From: an uncultured Odoribacter sp.
GTDB taxonomy: Bacteria; Bacteroidota; Bacteroidia; Bacteroidales; Marinifilaceae
Direction of reading: 5' to 3'
Assembly: GCA_900544025.1 (NCBI GenBank)
Contig: UQTM01000108.1
Location: 1-8,004 of the forward strand
DNA: 8,004 nt
Part shown: piece by piece, positions 1-6,097 of the stretch
Layout: every line of letters begins with the position of its first letter
Numbering within the stretch: position 1 is the first letter of the stretch
The notes under the pieces: model-generated
What the model was told of the DNA's origin: nothing
Database searches by the model: none
The model's input: only the letters and a program-made list of their open reading frames with translations
Program-made: the position numbers and the translations under genes

Positions 1-461
1 GTAAAATTCCTTGTTATCGCGTCGGGCCTTTCCCTCTTGCCCGGGCCATCCATACCTGTGTGGATATGGGGGCTTCGATTACGATGGCGAAAGGGGCGGC
101 AGATGCCGGGTTGTGGCCTGCCGTGGCTGTGATCGGTGATTCGACTTTTACGCATTCCGGGATTACCGGCTTGCTGGATGCCGTCAATTCGAATGCGAAT
201 ATTACGGTTGTGATTTCGGATAATCTGACGACCGCCATGACCGGAGGACAGGACTCTGCCGGAACGAACCGCCTGGAGGCGATTTGTCTGGGGATCGGAG
301 TAGAGCCGGAGCATCTTCATGTGGTGGAACCTCTGCCTAAGAATATGGAACAGATTACTAAAGTGATCCGTCAGGAAATTCAATATAAAGGGTTGTCGGT
401 AATTATTCCCCGGCGGGAATGTATCCAGACGTTGAAACGTCACCAGGCAGCTAAGTCCTGA
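1..461 (+). CDS. iorA: Indolepyruvate:ferredoxin oxidoreductase alpha subunit, C-terminal part
   Basis: The reading frame is open from the window edge (first whole codon at 3) to TGA at 459-461, so this is the last 152 codons of a gene that starts upstream. It is the thiamine-diphosphate-binding end of IorA, which with IorB interconverts arylpyruvates and aryl-acetyl-CoA plus CO2 using ferredoxin in the cytoplasm. The visible signs are a CVDMGASI segment, the cofactor motif GDSTFTHSG (from base 135), and ISDN followed by TTAMTGGQDS. The protein then ends at IIPRRECIQTLKRHQAAKS. Most IorA proteins continue from this point into a ferredoxin-like domain with two Cx2Cx2Cx3C cluster motifs; here it is absent, and the 79 bases before iorB are too short to hold it in another frame. 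The family assignment is firm. Whether clusters exist in the unseen N-terminal part is unknown. iorB follows as its partner. Confidence 0.93.
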   Translation, partial: KIPCYRVGPFPLARAIHTCVDMGASITMAKGAADAGLWPAVAVIGDSTFTHSGITGLLDAVNSNANITVVISDNLTTAMTGGQDSAGTNRLEAICLGIGVEPEHLHVVEPLPKNMEQITKVIRQEIQYKGLSVIIPRRECIQTLKRHQAAKS

Positions 462-540
462 TTTTGGAGGGACGGATGCAGATGAATCCGGGCTTTTCAA
501 AATAAATAAACCTGATTACGAACTTTTGAAATTAAAAAAT

Positions 541-1134
541 ATGAAATTAGATATTATTCTCTCGGGAGTGGGAGGTCAGGGAATCCTTTCCATTGCGGCT
601 ATCATCGGTGAAGCTGCCCTGAAAGAGGGATTACATATTAAACAGGCTGAAGTGCACGGAATGAGCCAGCGGGGAGGGGATGTGCAGTCTAATCTGCGTA
701 TCGCTTCCGATCCGATTCAGTCGGATCTTATTTCGCAGGGAGGGGCGGATGTCATTTTGTCGCTCGAGCCTATGGAGGCTTTGCGCTATATTCCTTTCCT
801 GTCTGCACAGGGCTGGGTGGTGACGAATACGGCCCCGTTCGTGAATGTGCCGAACTATCCGGAAATGGAAAAAATTATTGCAAATCTGAGCGCATTGCCC
901 CATGTGATTTTACTGGATGTGGATGCGTTAGCTAAAGAAAACCGTATTCCCCGGGCTGCCAATATGATTTTGCTGGGAGCGGCAACCCCGATCCTCGGTC
1001 TCGATTTCGATCAGATTGCAGAAGCGGTTCACCGGGTCTTTAAACATAAGGGCGAGGCTATCGTGAATATGAATATCAAGGCGCTTACCTGTGGAAAGGA
1101 AGCGGCGGAACAAATTATGAACTCAAAAAAATAA
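541..1134 (+). CDS. iorB: Indolepyruvate:ferredoxin oxidoreductase beta subunit
   Basis: This 197-residue protein is the gamma-type subunit of the 2-oxoacid:ferredoxin oxidoreductase family, and it partners IorA in arylpyruvate oxidation or aryl-acetyl-CoA carboxylation. The family signature GVGGQGIL is at residues 9-16, followed by AEVHGMSQRGGDVQSNLRI at 36-54, the conserved loop of IorB and related gamma subunits. A second conserved stretch, NMILLGAATPIL, is at 141-152. Length is normal for IorB (about 190-200). An in-frame TTG at 526 would add five residues (the codons TTG AAA TTA AAA AAT). The ATG at 541 is preferred because it places the family motif at the usual distance from the N-terminus, and because the AAATTAAAAAAT just before it is the A-rich leader typical of Bacteroidetes. 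There is no Shine-Dalgarno site before it. It ends five bases before the aminotransferase, so the two are probably translated together. Confidence 0.95.
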   Translation: MKLDIILSGVGGQGILSIAAIIGEAALKEGLHIKQAEVHGMSQRGGDVQSNLRIASDPIQSDLISQGGADVILSLEPMEALRYIPFLSAQGWVVTNTAPFVNVPNYPEMEKIIANLSALPHVILLDVDALAKENRIPRAANMILLGAATPILGLDFDQIAEAVHRVFKHKGEAIVNMNIKALTCGKEAAEQIMNSKK

Positions 1135-1139
1135 GCTGC

Positions 1140-2474
1140 ATGCAACATAGTATATTTAGCCGGGAGCTGGTTGAATCGATTGTCGATGAACTGAAGATTA
1201 CCGATCTGGCACAGGCGACGATAGGACAGGTGGTATTGCTGGCTTCCGCTTTGGAGAAACGTACCGGGATTCCATTTATCCGGATGGACCAGGGAGTGCC
1301 GGGACTGGAGCCTTGCCGGATAGGGATCGAAGCGGAGAAAGCGGCTTTGGATACGGGAATTGCTGCCATTTATCCGGCAGCAGAGGGAGTGCCTGAACTT
1401 AAGCAGGAGACTTCGCGTTTTGTGAAAGCGTTTTTGGATGTGGATATTTCGCCGGAATCCTGTGTTCCGGTCACCGGGTCGGTTGCCGGATCGTTCGGTT
1501 CGTTTATCATTGCAAGCCAATGTTCGCCCGGAAAGGACACGGTGCTTTTCATCGATCCCGGCTTTCCGATTCAAAAATCCCAATTACGTATTTTAGGGGT
1601 GAAGCATCTGCAATTCGATATCTTTAATTATCGTGGCGAAGCTTTGCGTGAGAAACTGGAAAGTTATTTGAAAGAGGGGAACATTGCCGCCATTATTTAT
1701 TCCAATCCCAATAATCCGGCATGGATTTGTCTGGAAGAGCAGGAATTGAAAATTATCGGCGAGCTGGCAACCCGCTACGATACCCTTATTTTGGAAGACC
1801 TCGCTTATTTTGCGATGGATTTCCGCAAGGATCTCAGCCGTCCGTTCGAGCCTCCGTTTCAGGCTACCGTGGCGCGCTATACCGACAATTACATATTGAT
1901 GCTTTCGGCTTCAAAGATTTTCAGCTATGCGGGCCAGCGAATGGCTGTGGTGTGTGTGTCCGACAAATTGTTCCACCGCCGTTATCCTGCCTTGGCGGAA
2001 CGCTATAACGGGGCAGGAATATTCGGGCCTACGTTCATCAATGCCATTCTATATATGATCACTTCGGGTGCCAGCCATTCGGTGCAATTCGGACTGGCCG
2101 CCATGTATAAAGCGGCGAGCGACGGGAAGATCAATTTTGTAGAGGAGACAATGGAGTATGGCCGCCGTGCGGAACGAATGAAGCGGCTTTTCTGTGAAAA
2201 CGGCTTTTTTGTGGTGTACGACCGGGATGTGGAAGAAAAAATCGGTGACGGGTTCTTTTTTACGATCGGTTATCCCGGACTGACTTCCGGCGAGTTGATG
2301 CGTGAATTGCTTTACTACGGAATCAGTTCGATTACTTTGAACACGACAGGTAGCGAGCAGCAGGGAATCCGGGCCTGTACGTCCCGGATGAGCGAGAATT
2401 TGTTCGATGTGCTGGAGCAACGCCTGAAAGCGTTCCATGCCGATCATGAAGGCGGATCGGCCACCGAGAGATAA
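1140..2474 (+). CDS. PLP-dependent class I/II aminotransferase, probably for aromatic amino acids
   Basis: This 444-residue fold-type I aminotransferase carries the expected active-site residues. SNPNNPAW is at 188-195, with the Asn that contacts PLP. D220 and Y223 lie in LILEDLAYF. The PLP lysine K259 is in SASKIFSYAGQR, with R267 as the likely phosphate ligand. R411 in GIRACTSRM is the likely substrate-carboxylate arginine. The N-terminal part shows DQGVPGLEP and IYPAAEGVPELK, the substrate-facing segment of the family. No signal peptide or membrane segment is seen, so it is cytoplasmic. It lies between iorB (5-base gap) and paaK, so its expected job is to interconvert Phe, Tyr or Trp with the arylpyruvate handled by IorAB. 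Substrate is inferred from context, because the motifs alone do not separate aromatic, aspartate and branched-chain enzymes. Several positions usually conserved in the family differ, for example GSVAGSF where many have GSQQAL, so it belongs to a divergent branch. Confidence 0.9.
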   Translation: MQHSIFSRELVESIVDELKITDLAQATIGQVVLLASALEKRTGIPFIRMDQGVPGLEPCRIGIEAEKAALDTGIAAIYPAAEGVPELKQETSRFVKAFLDVDISPESCVPVTGSVAGSFGSFIIASQCSPGKDTVLFIDPGFPIQKSQLRILGVKHLQFDIFNYRGEALREKLESYLKEGNIAAIIYSNPNNPAWICLEEQELKIIGELATRYDTLILEDLAYFAMDFRKDLSRPFEPPFQATVARYTDNYILMLSASKIFSYAGQRMAVVCVSDKLFHRRYPALAERYNGAGIFGPTFINAILYMITSGASHSVQFGLAAMYKAASDGKINFVEETMEYGRRAERMKRLFCENGFFVVYDRDVEEKIGDGFFFTIGYPGLTSGELMRELLYYGISSITLNTTGSEQQGIRACTSRMSENLFDVLEQRLKAFHADHEGGSATER

Positions 2475-2533
2475 TTGTATTATTTAATTTGTTGCCGGAA
2501 ACAGGACAGAAGGCAGTAAAGAATATTGAAAAC

Positions 2534-3835
2534 ATGATTTGGAATCAGACTAAAGAATGCATGAGCCGTGAACAGATGCGGCTGTTGCAGGGAGAACGGT
2601 TGAAAAAGCTGGTGCACCGTTTATATCACAATACCCCGTTCTACCGCAATAAAATGCAGCAGATCGGGATTACGCCGGACGATATTCGTTCGATAGACGA
2701 TATTGTTAAATTGCCTTTTACCACGAAACAGGATTTGCGCGACAATTATCCGTTCGGGCTTTTCGCCACTCCTAAATCGGAGATCGTGCGGCTGCACGCT
2801 TCGTCCGGCACGACCGGGAAACCGACCGTGGTGGGATACACGCACCGGGATTTGTCGATCTGGTCGGAGGTGATCGCCCGCAGCCTGATGGCATACGGGA
2901 CTACGCGCGATGATATATTTACCGTGGCTTATGGGTATGGATTGTTCACCGGGGGATTGGGCTTACATTATGGAGTGGAGCATTTGGGGGCTACCGTGAT
3001 TCCGGTATCGACCGGAAATACGGCGAAGCATATCCAGTTGATGCGGGACTGTGGAAGTACGGCTATGGCCGCCACTCCTTCTTTCGCTCTTTATCTGGCC
3101 GAGCAACTTGAAAAATCGGGTATTCCGAGAGAGGAGATCAAGTTGCGTGTCTGTATTTTGGGAGCAGAGCCGTGGACCGAGAATATGAGACGGGAAATTG
3201 AAGCCAAATTGCATGTCGATGCTTATAATATGTATGGGCTGAGCGAAATTATCGGGCCGGGAGTGGCGCATGAGTGCTGCTGTAAATCGGGCTCGCATAT
3301 TGCAGAAGATCATTTTTATCCGGAGATCATTTCGCCGGATACTCTCGAACAGTTACCCGAGGGCACACAGGGAGAGTTGGTGCTTACCACTCTGACCAAA
3401 GAGGGGATGCCCTTGTTGCGTTACCGGACGAAGGACCTTTGTTCGCTCGATCACGAGCCTTGCGATTGCGGGCGTACCAATGTCAGAATGAGCCGGGTAC
3501 TCGGACGTAGTGACGATATGCTGATCATCCGGGGAGTGAATATATTCCCTTCACAGGTGGAAAGCGTTGTGCTCGAGCTGCCTGAATTCGAACCTCATTA
3601 CCGCCTGATCGTAGATCGGGTAAATAACATGGATACGCTCGAAGTGCAGGTAGAGGTGAGAGAGGGATATTATTCGGATGAGATCACCGGAATGATGGCT
3701 TTGAAAAAACGGATTGCAAACCGCCTGCACAGTGTGCTGGGACTTGGCGTCGAAGTCCGTTTGATGGAACCCAACAGCATCGAACGATGCGAAGGCAAGA
3801 GCAAGCACGTGTTCGACAGGCGTGTCTTGAAATAG
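2534..3835 (+). CDS. paaK: Phenylacetate-CoA ligase (AMP-forming)
   Basis: This 433-residue adenylate-forming enzyme activates phenylacetate or a related arylacetate with ATP and CoA to aryl-acetyl-CoA, AMP and PPi in the cytoplasm. The ATP-binding loop is SSGTTGKPT at 90-98. YGLSE is at 234-238, and YRTKDL, with the ribose-binding aspartate D301, at 297-302. The hinge and C-terminal domain begin near GRSDDMLIIRGVNIFPSQVE around 324-343. The C-terminal lysine motif EGKSKH, with K422 and K424, is close to the end. Cysteines C248-C250 (HECCC) and C310/C312 (CDC) sit where PaaK proteins usually carry a cysteine-rich patch that may bind metal. The frame is open from a TTG at 2489, but the start at ATG 2534 gives the MIWNQ-type N-terminus typical of PaaK and the normal length. 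It follows the aminotransferase by 59 bases. Here it supplies or uses the aryl-CoA substrate of IorAB. Unlike classical aerobic paa clusters, no ring-epoxidase genes are present, so full phenylacetate degradation is not indicated. Confidence 0.95.
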   Translation: MIWNQTKECMSREQMRLLQGERLKKLVHRLYHNTPFYRNKMQQIGITPDDIRSIDDIVKLPFTTKQDLRDNYPFGLFATPKSEIVRLHASSGTTGKPTVVGYTHRDLSIWSEVIARSLMAYGTTRDDIFTVAYGYGLFTGGLGLHYGVEHLGATVIPVSTGNTAKHIQLMRDCGSTAMAATPSFALYLAEQLEKSGIPREEIKLRVCILGAEPWTENMRREIEAKLHVDAYNMYGLSEIIGPGVAHECCCKSGSHIAEDHFYPEIISPDTLEQLPEGTQGELVLTTLTKEGMPLLRYRTKDLCSLDHEPCDCGRTNVRMSRVLGRSDDMLIIRGVNIFPSQVESVVLELPEFEPHYRLIVDRVNNMDTLEVQVEVREGYYSDEITGMMALKKRIANRLHSVLGLGVEVRLMEPNSIERCEGKSKHVFDRRVLK

Positions 3836-3857
3836 TTAAACCAGAAAATATAATGTT

Positions 3858-4280
3858 ATGACGATCAAGCAACTTTCTGTTTTTTTGGAAAATAAGACCG
3901 GACGAATCAATGAAGTTGCCCGTATTCTGGGGCAGCAGGGGATTAATATGCATGCTTTCAGCCTGGCGGAAAGTGCCGATTTCGGGATTTTGCGGATGAT
4001 TGTGTCGGATGTGGAGAAGGCGAAGGCTTCTTTGCGTGAGGCTCATTTTGCCGTACAACTGACGGAAGTGGTCTGTTTTAATTGTCCGAACCAGCCCGGC
4101 ACGTTAGCTTCCGTGCTGGATATTTTGGCACGCGAGGCCATTTTCATCGAGTATATGTATGCTTTTTCGGAAGGCGACACGGCGAGCGTGGTGATCCGTC
4201 CGACAGATGTGCAGAAATGTATGGATATATTGAAGAAATCCGATTGTCCGCTGGTCAGTTTCCGGGAAGATCACGCTTAA
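3858..4280 (+). CDS. Tandem ACT-domain protein, likely amino-acid sensor
   Basis: This 140-residue protein consists of two ACT domains and nothing else. The first covers about residues 3-66, with the ligand-loop pattern ENKTGRINEVARILGQQGIN (G15 at the turn). The second covers about 70-137, with CPNQPGTLASVLDILAR (G81 at the turn) and the closing strand DTASVVIRPTD. ACT domains bind small molecules, usually amino acids, and normally regulate an attached enzyme. A stand-alone pair would have to act on a partner protein or as a ligand buffer. There is no DNA-binding segment or catalytic domain. It starts at ATG 3858 after an A-rich AGAAAATATAATGTT, 22 bases after paaK, and is the last gene of the operon. 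Proteins of this kind are often found next to PaaK and IorAB, which supports a role in sensing Phe, Tyr or Trp and tuning the ligase or oxidoreductase. That role is inferred. Confidence 0.9.
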   Translation: MTIKQLSVFLENKTGRINEVARILGQQGINMHAFSLAESADFGILRMIVSDVEKAKASLREAHFAVQLTEVVCFNCPNQPGTLASVLDILAREAIFIEYMYAFSEGDTASVVIRPTDVQKCMDILKKSDCPLVSFREDHA

Positions 4281-4333
4281 CGGTGCGGGTTACCGTTGTC
4301 CGGCTGGTAAAAACAAAGCCGGTAAATGATACT

Positions 4334-4366
4334 AAAAAAAGGGTGCTTCAGCGAAGCACCCTTTTC
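4334..4366. terminator. Bidirectional intrinsic terminator between convergent operons
   Basis: GGGTGCTTC at 4341-4349 pairs with GAAGCACCC at 4353-4361 around a three-base AGC loop, and AAAA (4337-4340) pairs with TTTT (4362-4365), giving a 13-base-pair stem. Read on the minus strand it is followed by seven T residues (the A run 4334-4340), which makes a strong terminator 17 bases beyond the acyl-CoA dehydrogenase stop. Read on the plus strand the T tail is only four long before a C, so it is weaker in that direction. The plus-strand stop codon lies 56 bases upstream. Its position between two operons that face each other fits a shared terminator. Confidence 0.88.
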
Positions 4367-4369
4367 TGT

Positions 4370-4386
4370 ATAATGACGGTCATTAT
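4370..4386. repeat. Perfect palindrome over the dehydrogenase stop codon
   Basis: TAATGAC (4371-4377) and GTCATTA (4379-4385) are perfect inverted copies around a single G, and one further A-T pair extends the arms to 4370 and 4386. A run of six T residues follows at 4386-4391. The right arm includes the stop codon of the minus-strand dehydrogenase (4383-4385). On the plus strand it could fold as a short AT-rich stem with a five-base loop followed by T residues, helping the weaker plus-strand side of the neighbouring terminator. It could also be a protein site or chance; no evidence here decides. Confidence 0.5.
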
Positions 4387-6086
4387 TTTTTGTATTTACC
4401 CAAATCGTCCGGGTTGAAGTTGTTGATAAAGGAGGCATGAGCCTGCACTTTAGCCTGTCCGTAGTTGATGAAAATCTGTGCCGATTTCACAAAACGTTCT
4501 GCTTTCTGTGCGTCCAGCAACAACAGGTAACCGATGATCGTATAGCCTGCAATTTCCACTAATCTGCGAGCATGGAAATCGGTGTATTCCGGGTTTCCCG
4601 CTTCGTTCACTTTTCTGGTGGTTTCTTCCAGGGTATCGGTCATGGCTTTCAAGGTACAACGCAGGTACTCGTGTTCCGGTGCGATTTCCGCTTTTTCATA
4701 CACTTCACGGATCTGTTTTGCATATTGTCCGGTGGTCACTCCGCGGATGGCTGCCACTACCTGTAACTGGGAAGTTCCTTCATAGATGTTCGTGATACGG
4801 GCATCCCTTACGTAACGCTGGATAGGATAATCTTTCATGAAACCCGAGCCACCGTGGATCTGTAAAGAATCGTAAGTGATTTCGTTGGCATATTCGCTGG
4901 CGAACAATTTCTGTAACGGAGTGAAGATATCGGCCAGTTTTTGGTATTCTTTCATTTCGTTACGTTCGTCTTTTTCCAACGTGCGTTCTTTGGATATGTG
5001 GTAGTAGGTTTTGTAAACATCCACAAACCGTGCTGTTTCGTAAAGCACCGAACGGATACCGTGCAGCTTGGCTTCCATATTGGAAAGCATTTCGTAAATA
5101 GCCGGAAATTCGATAATCGCTTTGCCGAACTGTTTACGTTCCTGCGCATATTTCAGACCTTCCCGGTAAGCGGCTTCTGCAATACCCACGGATTGAGCGC
5201 CGATACCCAGACGGGCAGCGTTCATCAATGCCATAACGTATTTGATCAATCCCATTTTCCGTTCTCCCACGAGTTCTGCCGGAGCATTTTTGAAAACCAA
5301 TTCGCAGGTAGGCGATCCCTTGATCCCTAATTTATTTTCGATACGGCGTACCGTTACGGCATTGCTGTTGCGGTCGTAGATGAACATAGAAAGTCCACGG
5401 CCATCGTTAGTACCTTCTTCCGAACGTGCCAGAACCAATGAGATGTGTCCGTCGCCGTTGGTGATGAAACGTTTTACTCCGTTCAGGTACCATTGTCCGT
5501 CTTCCGCCTGGGTCGCTTTCAGCTGAACGGCCTGCAAATCGGAACCTGCATCCGGTTCGGTGAGGTCCATTGCACAGGTTTCGCCTGCACATACACGGGG
5601 TAAATATTTTGCTTTCTGGATTTCATCGGCAAACTCATTGATGGTTTCGGCGCAATCCTGCAATCCCCAGATGTTCTGCAATCCTGCGTCGGCACGGGCG
5701 ACGATTTCTGCTGCCATGATAAAAGGAACGATCGGGAAGTTGAGTCCGTCGTATTTTCTCGGTAAAGAGATACCGTTTAATCCGGCCTGATTGATTACGT
5801 CGATGTTCTGCTGGGTTCCGCTGGCATATTTAACGTGTCCGTCCACTACCTGAGGTCCTTCGGCATCTACCGATTCTGCATTGACAGCTACTACCTCGCC
5901 ACAGATCTCTCCGACAATTTCCAACACTTTATCGTAGTTGTCGAAAGCGTCTTCGTAGTCTTTGGGAGCATTGTCGTATTCCTGTGCCTCTGTGAAGTTA
6001 CGCTCTTTCAGCGTCACAATCTTTTTCATCAACGGATGTCCGAGATGAAATTTTATATCTTCGTTGTCTGTATAAAAATTAGCCAT
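4383..6086 (-). CDS. Acyl-CoA dehydrogenase, butyryl-CoA-type candidate, 567 residues
   Basis: This FAD enzyme interconverts an acyl-CoA and its trans-2-enoyl-CoA, with the linked Etf as electron partner. Core motifs are AMDLTEPDAGSDL at 172-184 and RFITNG at 206-211 (flavin and substrate contacts), ERKQFGKAI at 316-324, QIHGGSGF at 409-416 and IYEGTSQ at 434-440. E436 is at the position of the catalytic base in short-chain enzymes. The protein is much longer than a standard 380-residue butyryl-CoA dehydrogenase. It has an N-terminal extension of about 80 residues beginning FYTDNEDIKFHLGHP, a charged insertion of about 25 residues near 357-382, and a helical C-terminal tail after 450. It thus belongs to the roughly 570-600-residue branch that includes the dehydrogenases encoded with Etf in Porphyromonas and relatives. 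ATG at 6086 follows an AT-rich leader with no Shine-Dalgarno site, 11 bases after etfA. Crotonyl-CoA reduction to butyryl-CoA is the likeliest role, but an aryl-acryloyl-CoA substrate is possible. Substrate is not fixed by the sequence. Confidence 0.93.
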   Translation of the reverse strand: MANFYTDNEDIKFHLGHPLMKKIVTLKERNFTEAQEYDNAPKDYEDAFDNYDKVLEIVGEICGEVVAVNAESVDAEGPQVVDGHVKYASGTQQNIDVINQAGLNGISLPRKYDGLNFPIVPFIMAAEIVARADAGLQNIWGLQDCAETINEFADEIQKAKYLPRVCAGETCAMDLTEPDAGSDLQAVQLKATQAEDGQWYLNGVKRFITNGDGHISLVLARSEEGTNDGRGLSMFIYDRNSNAVTVRRIENKLGIKGSPTCELVFKNAPAELVGERKMGLIKYVMALMNAARLGIGAQSVGIAEAAYREGLKYAQERKQFGKAIIEFPAIYEMLSNMEAKLHGIRSVLYETARFVDVYKTYYHISKERTLEKDERNEMKEYQKLADIFTPLQKLFASEYANEITYDSLQIHGGSGFMKDYPIQRYVRDARITNIYEGTSQLQVVAAIRGVTTGQYAKQIREVYEKAEIAPEHEYLRCTLKAMTDTLEETTRKVNEAGNPEYTDFHARRLVEIAGYTIIGYLLLLDAQKAERFVKSAQIFINYGQAKVQAHASFINNFNPDDLGKYKK

Positions 6087-6097
6087 ACTGTGAATTT

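Noticed and set aside
526..540. TTG at 526 as the start of iorB
   Set aside because: The ATG at 541 fits the family N-terminus and has an A-rich leader. The extra five codons are that leader itself.
1029..1583. 184-codon open frame on the minus strand
   Set aside because: It lies across iorB and the aminotransferase, both of which have clear family motifs. Its translation is rich in Arg, Ser and Cys and shows no domain. It is a shadow frame.
2475..2533. Possible Bacteroidetes promoter (TATTTAATTTG) before paaK
   Set aside because: It resembles the TAnnTTTG -7 element only with altered spacing, and I see no convincing -33 TTTG. The operon layout does not need an internal promoter.
4300..4322. 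Inverted repeat CCGGCT...AGCCGG after the ACT gene
   Set aside because: A six-base stem with an eleven-base loop and no T run after it. Too weak to call a terminator beside the strong hairpin at 4337-4365.
4082..4417. 111-codon plus-strand frame running past the ACT gene
   Set aside because: It overlaps the second ACT domain in another frame and reads through the terminator hairpin. No recognisable domain; a chance frame.
4941..5330. Phe-rich 129-codon plus-strand frame that could look like a membrane protein
   Set aside because: It is antisense to the acyl-CoA dehydrogenase; the Phe richness comes from Lys/Glu codons on the coding strand. No independent support.
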